Source of the DNA: Lachnospiraceae bacterium
Lineage (GTDB): Bacteria; Bacillota; Clostridia; Lachnospirales; Lachnospiraceae
Length of the DNA: 50,921 nt
Reading direction: 5' to 3'
Assembly (NCBI GenBank): GCA_017408025.1
Contig: JAFQVJ010000022.1
Span: 1-50,921, forward strand
The notes below the pieces were generated by a model. That model ran no database searches. It was not told the DNA's origin and worked only from the letters and a program-made list of their open reading frames with translations. How positions within the stretch are numbered: position 1 is the stretch's first letter; every line of letters starts with the position of its first letter. Shown here one piece after another: positions 31,827 through 41,191 of the stretch. Both the position numbers and the translations under genes were made by a program.

Positions 31827-34744
31827 ATACTAAGCATATCCTTTATTGAAAAGATTTCTTTTGCATCTTCTATGTCGACAGCTTTTCTCAGGCTGTCGAT
31901 ATTTTTTTGCACACTCTCAGATAATTGGCAGCTTGCAAGCTCGCTTATAAGTCTATTCACTCCATCATAGTCAAAGCTGTCTATCATTTTACATATAGCC
32001 TTCACAGCTCTATTTTCCGTTTCTTCCGATATGACATACTTTTCTTCCGACTTACTTATCCTGCCACAGCATACCAGTGCATTACCGATTTTCTCCAATG
32101 CACTTCTATATAGGGTTACCAAATGTTCAAAGTCTTCATGGAGAAATTCGTATTTCTCATCCTTACCAGAGAATTCGTGGGTCTTGGCACATTCCGATAC
32201 CTCCATTGCACCAATGCTGGCTGAACTTGATTTTAAGCCGTGGACACCTATTATATAATTCTTGTAATCTTTTTTTGCAAGAAATCCTGCAAACTCTTCA
32301 ATTCTGCCTTCTCCACTTTCATAATATACTTGAAGAATCTCCTCATAGGTCTCTCTGTCTCCACCACAATTAATGATTCCCTGCTCTATATTAAAGCCTT
32401 CTAAACACTGTTCAAAGGTTTCTTTATTTTTAGAGTTTTCTTCAGCACTTTGTTTTGCCTGTGGCCGTTCTATATATTTTTCTGTTTCTTCTGTTAGCCA
32501 TTTTTCACTTTCAGCAACCTTCTCGTCCACATAAACTATCAGCTCTGGTGGCAGATGCTTTAGCAGCATCTTTTCCATATAATTTATATCTATCGGCTTT
32601 GTTATATAACCGTCAAAGCCCTCTGCATCCATCATTTCCTTCACACCACTTATGGCGTTGGCAGTCAATGCTATAATGCAGCTCTTGTATGTGTCATCAT
32701 CAAGTAATGTCCTTATACGCTTCATTGCTTCCACGCCATCCATCTCCGGCATCATATGATCCATGAAGATAATATCATATGGATTTGTGCTGCACAGCTC
32801 TATGGCGCGCATTCCGCTTTCCGCTGTATCAACGCGTATGCCGTATGAGCTAAGCAGACTGGCTGAAACCTTAAGATTGATTGCATTATCATCAGTTACA
32901 AGAATTCTTGCATTTGGTGCTTTGAAATGCTTTCGATGACCTAATTGTCCAATTTCAGACTGTATATGTTCATCCGACAGTTTATCCTTCTCCTCATTTT
33001 CATAGTCTTCTATTCTGGAATGATCACTAATCTTCTGTGTCAGGGTAACTGTAAATGTGCTTCCCATACCATATTCACTGTCAACAGTTATGGTTCCGCC
33101 CATATGCTCTGTGTAGCCTTTTACAATAGTGAGACCAAGTCCCGTTCCCTCTATACCACTATTTTTCTTAGAGTCAAACTTTTCAAATTTATTAAAGAGC
33201 TTTGGTATATCCTCTTTCTTTATACCTATTCCACTATCAGCCACAGAGAACTTTATAACAGCCTCGTCCTCCCGCATTTCATCAAGCGACACAATAACCT
33301 TTACAAATCCTTGATTAGTGTACTTTACAGCATTATTCATAAGATTTATAAGTACATTCCTTATATGCTTGTCGTCACCATATAATTCATATGGAAGCTT
33401 CTTGTCCACATCAAGTATAAACTCAAGACCCTTATGCTTTGCAGCTTCCTTAATATTTATAACACTGTCATTTATAAGCTCGGTCATGTGATATTTGGTA
33501 TTTATCACATCCATCTTACCCGACTCAATCTTAGATAAATCTAAGATATCATTTATAATGGTTAAGAGATTGTTTGATGCCGTCTTGATATCTGATGCAA
33601 AATTCGTTATATCCTTATCAGTAGACTTTTGAAGGATAAGCTCGTTGAAACCAACAATTGCATTCATAGGAGTTCTAATCTCATGGGACATATTGGCAAG
33701 AAATGATGACTTTGACTGATTTGCCGCCTCCGCAGCCTCTTTCAATGCTACAATTTCCTTTGTATAGCTGTTTATAAACGTCAAATCAAACAACCATGCC
33801 AAATACCCCTTTATATATCCATTTTCATAAAGCTCTGATATCTTGGCTTCATAGTATTCATTTTTTGTTTGAACCATATAGTGCTCGTTGTCAAAAATCT
33901 CCTTTATCTTTTGTGCGGAATACTCAGTTTCACCACTGTCAAGATAAGGCATAATCTCTCTTGCCTTGCCATTTGCATACACAAGCTTTTTATCGGCATC
34001 AACTACTATCAGGCCTTCTGTTATCTGCTCTAAAGCGCTCTCTTTCGCCAATTGAATTGTATCCAATATGCCATATTTATATATAGCTATCCCCAAAAAT
34101 ATAAAGCATATTGTCATACCCATAGATACAAAATTATAGCCTGGTATCAGTTCAAAGGAAGTTGCTAAATCTCCAAATGTTGCTGCCACAGTTCCTATAA
34201 AGAGATATACATTTTTTCTTTTATTTTTTTCATTACTTTCTCTATGACTCTTTATAATAAAGCCACAAAGCACCAGTATTATGGCAAAATCAATAAGCCT
34301 CACTAATATATATAGAATTCCGGGCACAACATCAATATACGGATGCTGTACATCACTTACATATATTATCTCTTTGTAAAACAAATAAGAAGTCCTTCCA
34401 GCTAAGCAACCTCCACCGCATACAAAATTAAATCCTACTATACCTACCTTATACATTCTCGGCAATTTAATATTACAATAACCTGCCATAAATATTATAA
34501 ATGATGTAATAACACATATATGACCTATTGCCTGTAGCTGATGAGCCCTTAACAACGCCTCACACTCTGTTGAAAATACACTAAAAAAATTTCCTACGTT
34601 TATAACTAAAGAGGCACTACATATAAGCATCATTCTTTTTTGATGATCCGATGTTTTGTAGGATGCCACAACATACAGGATAATCATTGCGAATATGATA
34701 CCAAAAATACTTATTATCTCAAATATCTGATGTAACATAATCAT
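31823..34744 (-). CDS. Hybrid sensor histidine kinase with 7TM input, REC and HPt domains
   Basis: A 973-residue inner-membrane signalling protein. Domains in order: an N-terminal seven-span sensor region (1-225), a PAS-like domain (about 238-330, EQITEGLIVVDADKKLVYANG), HisKA with the phospho-acceptor His354 in ANMSHEIRTPMN, HATPase (INLMNNAVKYT; SGIGIKK; GTGLGLTIVKGY), a receiver domain with the Asp in DIIFMDHMMPEMDG, and an HPt domain with the His in GVHGLKSSSASIG. All relay residues are present. It starts 11 bases after the double-receiver gene with GGAGG as SD. The missing output suggests that the phosphate goes to a separate regulator, perhaps the neighbour. Confidence 0.93.
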   Translation of the reverse strand: MIMLHQIFEIISIFGIIFAMIILYVVASYKTSDHQKRMMLICSASLVINVGNFFSVFSTECEALLRAHQLQAIGHICVITSFIIFMAGYCNIKLPRMYKVGIVGFNFVCGGGCLAGRTSYLFYKEIIYVSDVQHPYIDVVPGILYILVRLIDFAIILVLCGFIIKSHRESNEKNKRKNVYLFIGTVAATFGDLATSFELIPGYNFVSMGMTICFIFLGIAIYKYGILDTIQLAKESALEQITEGLIVVDADKKLVYANGKAREIMPYLDSGETEYSAQKIKEIFDNEHYMVQTKNEYYEAKISELYENGYIKGYLAWLFDLTFINSYTKEIVALKEAAEAANQSKSSFLANMSHEIRTPMNAIVGFNELILQKSTDKDITNFASDIKTASNNLLTIINDILDLSKIESGKMDVINTKYHMTELINDSVINIKEAAKHKGLEFILDVDKKLPYELYGDDKHIRNVLINLMNNAVKYTNQGFVKVIVSLDEMREDEAVIKFSVADSGIGIKKEDIPKLFNKFEKFDSKKNSGIEGTGLGLTIVKGYTEHMGGTITVDSEYGMGSTFTVTLTQKISDHSRIEDYENEEKDKLSDEHIQSEIGQLGHRKHFKAPNARILVTDDNAINLKVSASLLSSYGIRVDTAESGMRAIELCSTNPYDIIFMDHMMPEMDGVEAMKRIRTLLDDDTYKSCIIALTANAISGVKEMMDAEGFDGYITKPIDINYMEKMLLKHLPPELIVYVDEKVAESEKWLTEETEKYIERPQAKQSAEENSKNKETFEQCLEGFNIEQGIINCGGDRETYEEILQVYYESGEGRIEEFAGFLAKKDYKNYIIGVHGLKSSSASIGAMEVSECAKTHEFSGKDEKYEFLHEDFEHLVTLYRSALEKIGNALVCCGRISKSEEKYVISEETENRAVKAICKMIDSFDYDGVNRLISELASCQLSESVQKNIDSLRKAVDIEDAKEIFSIKDMLSI

Positions 34745-34755
34745 CTAATGCCTCC

Positions 34756-35544
34756 TTATCTTCCGAAATGTGTATATGATTCCTTCAGGAATATTCTCTC
34801 TAATGTCTTTATAAGCATGTCACTCTCAATAGGCTTTATCAAAAATCCCTCTGGATTAAACTTAGCGCATTTACTTATCATCTCAGCATCGGGTGTTTTT
34901 GTCATAAACAGTATAGGAATATCCTCAGTGCATGCCTCCTGTACGCTCTGCTCAAGCATGGATAAATCACATATTATAAGGTTTGGTTTATGATGCTCTA
35001 TGTAACTCTTTGCTATATCACATGAATTGACTATATTAACCTTATATTTGTGCTCAAGACAGCCCTTCATCTCTCTCAACGTTTCAAAATCTTTATCAAT
35101 TATGAGAACATTGTGGCATATTTCCTTTTCTCTTCTCTTCTTCAACTGCTCATATATTACATTGGTTATACCATCTTTTGAAAATGGTTTAGCAATATAG
35201 TCCTTCATTCCAATACTCAAAAAATTCACTATGGATTCCTTGTTTGAAGGCTCCTCCAACACTAGAAATATAGGATTTTCATCCTTGTATTTTTCTACCA
35301 CTTCATTATAGAAGTTCTCCACATCTTCTATATCCAAACCACTGTCAATAACTATAACATCAAACAGCTTACCATTGCATAAACCACTGGCTGCAGCTAT
35401 TGAATTCACACACTGAAGCTCGTACTCCATAGCAAGTATGGACTTATATAAACCATAATTGCCTAAATCCTTATCTATAATCAGAATGCTGGATCTTCGC
35501 CTTACATCTCTTTTATTCTTCATCTCATCTGATAAACTTGCCAT
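34756..35544 (-). CDS. Tandem double-receiver protein without output domain
   Basis: A 262-residue cytosolic protein made of two receiver domains. The first (about 17-135) has LIIDKD, the candidate phospho-Asp in DVIVIDSG and the conserved Lys in DYIAKPFSKD. The second (about 142-260) has LIIDKD, the Asp in NLIICDLS, FMTKT and the Lys in GFLIKPIES. No DNA-binding, enzymatic or HPt part follows. It is transcribed just upstream of the hybrid kinase, so it probably receives or buffers phosphate in that relay. First gene after the T4P terminator; SD AAGGGG. Confidence 0.85.
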   Translation of the reverse strand: MASLSDEMKNKRDVRRRSSILIIDKDLGNYGLYKSILAMEYELQCVNSIAAASGLCNGKLFDVIVIDSGLDIEDVENFYNEVVEKYKDENPIFLVLEEPSNKESIVNFLSIGMKDYIAKPFSKDGITNVIYEQLKKRREKEICHNVLIIDKDFETLREMKGCLEHKYKVNIVNSCDIAKSYIEHHKPNLIICDLSMLEQSVQEACTEDIPILFMTKTPDAEMISKCAKFNPEGFLIKPIESDMLIKTLERIFLKESYTHFGR

Positions 35545-35635
35545 AATATTCCCCTTTCCTTTAATGCAATTTCTGTCATATTTCTTACGGGATTATGAAT
35601 TTTTACACGATAATCATATTTCTTATTATACAAAA

Positions 35636-35658
35636 AAGGATGGAATAATTCCACCCTT
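35636..35658 (-). terminator. Terminator of the type IV pilus operon
   Basis: On the minus strand, AAGGGTGGAA and TTCCATCCTT make a 10-bp stem with one G-U pair and a three-base loop, followed by a run of T. It begins 25 bases past the stop of the last pil gene. An extended -10 (TG-TATAAT) immediately follows the T run and may start the receiver-kinase transcript. Confidence 0.8.
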
Positions 35659-35683
35659 TCTGTATTAATAAATTTTAATTAAC

Positions 35684-38600
35684 TTATTCCAGATTAAACA
35701 GATTTTTCTGTACTATACGAGCATATATCTCATCCTTGGCACCCTTCCAGTCTGAAACTTCAATTCGGAATTGGGCATATCCATTCTCTGTCTCTTCTAC
35801 CAGACTTTCTATCTGAGCTAATTGCTCACTAGAAAGACTTGTATCTCCCAAACGAAGCTCACTGACAATGCCATTCCTCAGAGGATTGCTCTCTGTATAG
35901 CTCTTTATAAGAACCTCTGTGCCGTCTGGCTTTACCCAGTACACATATGCTTCCTTGAATTTTCCTACAAGGTCCAAATTTCCATTTGCAGCCTCATAAG
36001 ATATAAGGTCGGCATCTGTAGCCTTTATATCCAACTGATAATCGCCGCCTGTAATTGTTGAGTCAGTATATACCATGTATATTCCACCCGAGCCCACTGA
36101 ACCATTTGTAATCATAAGCTCTGGTGCACTGTTACCACCTGCGATTGCTTTAACAATAGTATTAACAAACAGTCTAAGCTCTGCCTCCGAATTCATGGTA
36201 CTATGACCAGCTCCTGAATATGTAATATTATTCTTCGAATAGATGTAATAGTTATTTCCTGCATCCTTCTCAGTACACTCGTAGTATCCGGCACCAGCTG
36301 TTCCATCATCAGACAGTGTATACCATACTACAATATCCTCATCCTCCATATCCAGTTCGTAATACTGTGCATGAGTTTCAGCAACCGTCAATTTCTCATC
36401 AATACTATATGGATACATTGTAACAGGCCCCTCATTGAGCTGTATGACTTTTTTAGTAGTCCACAATCCATCGCTATCATTATAGATAAACTCTGTATTT
36501 GTATATGGTACAAGGGTATACAAGCCACTGCCCGCTCTGCCATATTTTTCACTATAATCTATAGTAAATAGACCTCTGTATATATTCCATGTATTGAAGC
36601 CCTGAAGCTCTTCCACATAATACTTGCCATCAGCTGAGGCACTTGTATAATTAGGTGCCGACAAGCTGTTGCTGTATACTGGAGCTTCCTTGCCATCCCT
36701 ATTGTCCTCAGTTAATGTTATACCATACTTATCAAGACCTACTATATTTCTCAAGCCTATAGTCAACTGATATGCAAAGTTTTGGTTGCCGCCAGGTTGC
36801 CAAGCCGCCCCTGCATTTATCTTTCCAGACTCCTGCATCTCTATATGCTTACTTCCGTCAGGCATAGCTGTTACATAGTTTGGAGTTGCTCTCCAGCTCA
36901 AGGTATCATGTGTAAAGAGTACGGATTTTCCAATCTCTATAAAGTCCAGTATATTGTCTAGAGCACCATACTTGTTGTTGATATCTTGAGAATTGTACAT
37001 ATCCGCAAATCCTATAACAACCATATCGTAGGATTTAAGCTTGTCCTTCTCAGTGTTGATATCTACACCCTTCTCATAGCTATTGTCTCCCGACGCATTA
37101 GGCTTAAACAGAGCTTCATATTGAGAAACCTTCATAGTATCTATGATAATGTTGTATCCTACCTGTTCTTCAACCGCCTGAAGCAAATCCTGAAAATCGT
37201 TTGCTTTAGTCGGATCGTTAGTAGCCAAATTTAATGTAACACTATGTGGTGGCAATATCTGCAAAACTCTTATATCCTTTGAAGTTTCATTCTTGATTGC
37301 CGAATAGCCCTTCTCAGATGTAGCAAGTGCAGTTTCATGACCTGCACCGTCTAGCTGTATAACTTCTATCTTCCATGGCAGCATACCTACGAAGTTATCA
37401 GAAAGTCTAGATTTAATAGTATATTCTGTAGCATTGCCACCATTGAGTGTAATTCTCTCTGAGTAATATAACTCATTACTATCATCAGAAATACCTGCCT
37501 CAATACCCTTAAATACACCATCACTATTCTTATCAACATACAGATTAATCTTGTAAGTCTTACCCACCTGTCCCTTGAGTGTGAACCTGTACCTCAAATC
37601 ACGGCTTCCAAAGGTTGATATAACACCATTTACATACTCTGGTGCTGCTGGTGCTTCAAGCATTGTTATCTGTGGTACCTCATTAGACAGATAAGCCACT
37701 GCACCGCTTATATATTTCTGTCTTATAACACTATAAACACGATGTCCACTCTCATCCTTTATGGCAAGAGTCTCTGATAAATCATAAATATCTGATGTAG
37801 GATAAACTGTGGTTTTGTCCATATCATATAACGAATCTGACAATACAATAATTTTTCCTGCCTCTGCGAACTTCAATAGCTTGTCCTTTGTTATATCCGT
37901 TACGTCGTTATCTGCACCTCTGACATTTCCCAGTGAATAGCTGAGATAAAACTCTCCTGTGCTGTCGTTATAGTCATACTTGCCATATGCGCCACCCTTT
38001 CTGTAATACTCGTACATATTCTTGCTGACAAGTACCTTGCCATTAAGTCCAGCTTCCATAAAGCTATTGAATACATAATCTGTCCACAGATAGTCATGAC
38101 TCGCACTTACATCAGAAAAGTACTGTGTACCAACCTTTAATTCTTCGTATTCACTTGGCAATATACCAAGATAGTTTGAACCTACCTTGAATAAATCTCC
38201 ATATGCCAGATATTTATATCCGTTAAGATTTCTATCATTGTATATAGTATTTCCGTCACCATCCTTGGTGAGCAATTCTATATTCTCACCGATGATAATC
38301 ATATCGTACTTTGCGTTCAGATCATCTGTCATACCATTGAGAGCATTTGTGGTCACACAATCTACTTGGAGATAATTCTTGTAATTCTCCTCTGTCCAGC
38401 TGTCTGCTCCTGCCATAAGAAGCCTTTTACCCAACTCTTTAACTTCGTCAAATGTGTCATAATCAAAGGAGTTACATGGCTCCACTTCCAGAACCCTCAT
38501 AGTATAGTCGTATCTCTTTATTTGCGAAGACTTCGCCCCCAAGAGGTACTGAATTATTCCCTCTGCTGTTGTACTTGATCCGGTTCTACCTGTGAATCCC

Positions 38601-39886
38601 GGATTATTACCATAGTCTGATGGACTGGACATATTTGCAGGTATAAGAAGCTGAGTGCCCGGATATACCACAAAATTGTCTGTAAGCCATGTCTGATATT
38701 TGCCTTCAAAGCAATTCGTCACTATAGCATCCTTGTATTTACCACCATCATAAATATCATAAAAAGAGTTGAGTACACTGCCACCAGCATCACCAAAACT
38801 AATCGGTGTTGTCTCATCAAAGGTTCCAGTTGCTGTAATATCTAAAGCAACCGTTACCAGACCATTACTCTCTGATATATACTGTTTTTCTGTTCCATCC
38901 GCAGCTGTATATGTAGTGCTCAAATATTGCTTCAAGACCTCGTACAATTCAGCTGGATTAACATATGAATCATTATCTATATTTTCAACGCCAGCAAGAG
39001 TTCTATATATCATGGCAAACTTAAAAAGGTTAGTATCCTTATTGATTTCATATGTTTGACCGTTATCAAGAACTATAGGTGTCTTCACTGTTACAGTTGT
39101 TCCATCTGAGAGCGTAAGCTCTCTACCATTTATAGTACATTCCAGAAGTTCTTCACACATAGCCCACTCTGCATCACGCGATACATATGTAACATTGCCC
39201 GCTTCGTCTGTAACCTTCTCGTAGGTATTGTAATATTTATCAGAAGAAACATCTCCTGTACTTGTATAAAATACATTGCCAGTAATTCCAGTCCAGCTCT
39301 CATAGCATGACAATGTTCCATTATCGTGATTCTTTGTTGAATATATGATTAAATCAGCTTGTTCTATAAGCTCTGCTGTTAAATCATTTGCCTCAACTGT
39401 ATCCAGATGAATTCTATCTGCCAGTAAACCTGAATAATCTCCCAGTACGTTATTTAAGAAAGCATTTTTACTTCTTATCTCATACAGACCTGTAGCTGAA
39501 TTCTTCCTAATCTCATATCCAAAATTAGAAAATCCCCCATCCTGAAGCGTCTGCCATGCGTTGCCACTCCAATACCAGCCTGAAAGCTTGTCCTGTTGTG
39601 CCTCAAGACTTTCTCTGACCTTAGGTTCATCTAGGTAGTAACGAAACTCTCCGAATCCAGTATATGGCACTATCTCCAATATTTTAAAATCCTCCTGAAG
39701 TCCATTAATTATTCGGTCAACAATATACTCCATATATGCTTTCTCTGAACCTTCAGCTGAAACATTGTCCATGTTATTGTTGCCAAACCATACAAATGAA
39801 CCTGCAAGAATAGTCACAGCCACAAGTATGCTTATAGCTCTTGTCTTAATATTTGTTTTCTTTATAAATCTTTTAATTGCTGCCAT
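35684..39886 (-). CDS. Giant secreted protein of the type IV pilus operon (DUF5057-like)
   Basis: A 1400-residue exported protein with one N-terminal hydrophobic segment (residues 17-34) and a VSAEG end. KILEIVPYTGFGEFRYYL near the start and two Rossmann- or amidotransferase-like blocks (YDMIIIGENIELL near 530; YDMVVIGFADMY to SVLFTHDTLSWR near 960) recall DUF5057 proteins of Clostridia. An EF-hand-like loop DKNSDGVFKGIE lies near 785. No sorting motif, LysM or other anchor was seen. It starts eight bases after a minor pilin gene, the last in the operon. By position it may be a pilus-tip or pilin-associated adhesin, like PilY1 in role but not in recognised sequence; this is inference. Confidence 0.7.
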   Translation of the reverse strand: MAAIKRFIKKTNIKTRAISILVAVTILAGSFVWFGNNNMDNVSAEGSEKAYMEYIVDRIINGLQEDFKILEIVPYTGFGEFRYYLDEPKVRESLEAQQDKLSGWYWSGNAWQTLQDGGFSNFGYEIRKNSATGLYEIRSKNAFLNNVLGDYSGLLADRIHLDTVEANDLTAELIEQADLIIYSTKNHDNGTLSCYESWTGITGNVFYTSTGDVSSDKYYNTYEKVTDEAGNVTYVSRDAEWAMCEELLECTINGRELTLSDGTTVTVKTPIVLDNGQTYEINKDTNLFKFAMIYRTLAGVENIDNDSYVNPAELYEVLKQYLSTTYTAADGTEKQYISESNGLVTVALDITATGTFDETTPISFGDAGGSVLNSFYDIYDGGKYKDAIVTNCFEGKYQTWLTDNFVVYPGTQLLIPANMSSPSDYGNNPGFTGRTGSSTTAEGIIQYLLGAKSSQIKRYDYTMRVLEVEPCNSFDYDTFDEVKELGKRLLMAGADSWTEENYKNYLQVDCVTTNALNGMTDDLNAKYDMIIIGENIELLTKDGDGNTIYNDRNLNGYKYLAYGDLFKVGSNYLGILPSEYEELKVGTQYFSDVSASHDYLWTDYVFNSFMEAGLNGKVLVSKNMYEYYRKGGAYGKYDYNDSTGEFYLSYSLGNVRGADNDVTDITKDKLLKFAEAGKIIVLSDSLYDMDKTTVYPTSDIYDLSETLAIKDESGHRVYSVIRQKYISGAVAYLSNEVPQITMLEAPAAPEYVNGVISTFGSRDLRYRFTLKGQVGKTYKINLYVDKNSDGVFKGIEAGISDDSNELYYSERITLNGGNATEYTIKSRLSDNFVGMLPWKIEVIQLDGAGHETALATSEKGYSAIKNETSKDIRVLQILPPHSVTLNLATNDPTKANDFQDLLQAVEEQVGYNIIIDTMKVSQYEALFKPNASGDNSYEKGVDINTEKDKLKSYDMVVIGFADMYNSQDINNKYGALDNILDFIEIGKSVLFTHDTLSWRATPNYVTAMPDGSKHIEMQESGKINAGAAWQPGGNQNFAYQLTIGLRNIVGLDKYGITLTEDNRDGKEAPVYSNSLSAPNYTSASADGKYYVEELQGFNTWNIYRGLFTIDYSEKYGRAGSGLYTLVPYTNTEFIYNDSDGLWTTKKVIQLNEGPVTMYPYSIDEKLTVAETHAQYYELDMEDEDIVVWYTLSDDGTAGAGYYECTEKDAGNNYYIYSKNNITYSGAGHSTMNSEAELRLFVNTIVKAIAGGNSAPELMITNGSVGSGGIYMVYTDSTITGGDYQLDIKATDADLISYEAANGNLDLVGKFKEAYVYWVKPDGTEVLIKSYTESNPLRNGIVSELRLGDTSLSSEQLAQIESLVEETENGYAQFRIEVSDWKGAKDEIYARIVQKNLFNLE

Positions 39887-39894
39887 ATCCTCAC

Positions 39895-40557
39895 CTACTT
39901 TACTCGGTACAAGCTTTCACTTGTTGCGTTAATCAGTAATGTTTCTCTCCCATCAGTGGTATATAGCACCACCTCGCTTAATATATTTCTAGCTTTCACA
40001 CTTATATCTACATCTGACTCTTCATCGCCATAAGCAAGTGTCATGCTAATGTTTATAGATAACGGATTGACGTAATATTCTTCCTCGTGTTCACCAGCAC
40101 CCGTAACCCTCTTGCACTTCTCATCGATACTTATATCCATATCTGCAACCCACTCTGACAAGAGATTTCCTTCTGCTATTGCGGACCCATACGCACTGGA
40201 AATATACAGCTTTTGCTCCGATTTGTCGTAGGTGATAATACGTTCTGTGGTAACCTCGCTTGTCCCACCTGCTCCAGATGACTCTGCCACAAGACAATTA
40301 TTGTTCCCATCCACTGAGCCAGTATAGATAACTAAGTCCTCACCAGCCCTTACAATCGCTATGGATTTTGCACCCATGATAGCTTCACTTATCTGGTTCC
40401 TGACTATCTGAATCTCATTTTGCATATCTATGTTTTCATTTTCGCCCTTGAAGAGATTTGTTCCCTGCACAAGCATAAATGATATCATCAGAAGCACAAT
40501 ACTCGATACCGCTATGGTAACCAATAATTCAATTAAAGAAAAACCTTTGTTGTTCAT
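39895..40557 (-). CDS. Type IV pilin-like minor pilin (PilW/PulJ-type)
   Basis: A 220-residue prepilin. The leader is only MNNKG, cleaved before FSLIELLVTIAVSSIVLLMISFML, with Glu at mature position 5, as in class III signal peptides processed by PilD. The size and soluble part (with QNEIQIVRNQISEAIMG after the helix) resemble PilW/GspJ-type minor pilins. SD GGAG seven bases before the ATG. It stops eight bases before the giant secreted protein gene, which supports co-assembly with it. Confidence 0.85.
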   Translation of the reverse strand: MNNKGFSLIELLVTIAVSSIVLLMISFMLVQGTNLFKGENENIDMQNEIQIVRNQISEAIMGAKSIAIVRAGEDLVIYTGSVDGNNNCLVAESSGAGGTSEVTTERIITYDKSEQKLYISSAYGSAIAEGNLLSEWVADMDISIDEKCKRVTGAGEHEEEYYVNPLSINISMTLAYGDEESDVDISVKARNILSEVVLYTTDGRETLLINATSESLYRVK

Positions 40558-40615
40558 AATCTACTCCATTTTCTAGAACATACTGTCTTACTGCAAAATC
40601 CATCCAGAATTCTTG

Positions 40616-41191
40616 TTACTCTCGTTCACATTTTCCTGTATTATAAAATATCTTCATAACAATATCGTAGCTTCCATCACTTATCTCTATACGCCCGATA
40701 CCGTTTGCTATACTAGCATTTGTTCCAGCCACTGTTACCTTGCTGGCTTTGCCTGTAGCGGAATCAAAATATATGCATAGCGGCGTGGCTTCGTCTATGA
40801 CCCAACTACTCACACCATCTTTAAATGTGACAGTAACACTGTGGTTGTAATCATTTTCGTCCACTTCTACCGTTTTTAACTCCGTCGTTTCTCCCACTGA
40901 CTCTTCAACGGTTTTACAAAGCTTTGTCACATAGTCACCATCCTCAACGGTCACCATCATATACCACTCTTTGGCACTTACACTCATGCTCTTGGTTCTA
41001 GCCATAGTCACATAGTCCTCTATACCTTGCTCCACCTCTTTTACATTAGAAGTACTCAATATAGATGATGATGCTATTGCAACCGCCACAAATACAGCCA
41101 TGATAGCTATAACTACTATAAGCTCCATCAGTGAAAAGCCTTTGTTGTTAATTCCTCTATTCAGATGTGAAGATACGCTTTTAGTCTTCAT
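40616..41191 (-). CDS. Type IV pilin-like minor pilin (FimT/GspH-type)
   Basis: A 191-residue prepilin. An 18-residue basic leader ending INNKG is followed by FSLMELIVVIAIMAVFVAVAIA with Glu5. Following the helix, VKEVEQGIEDYVTMARTKSMS is typical of FimT/GspH-type pilins. Its start overlaps the end of the PilX-like gene by 11 bases; the SD (GGAG) lies inside that upstream gene. It is thus translated in step with its neighbours and probably belongs to a priming complex with them. Confidence 0.85.
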   Translation of the reverse strand: MKTKSVSSHLNRGINNKGFSLMELIVVIAIMAVFVAVAIASSSILSTSNVKEVEQGIEDYVTMARTKSMSVSAKEWYMMVTVEDGDYVTKLCKTVEESVGETTELKTVEVDENDYNHSVTVTFKDGVSSWVIDEATPLCIYFDSATGKASKVTVAGTNASIANGIGRIEISDGSYDIVMKIFYNTGKCERE

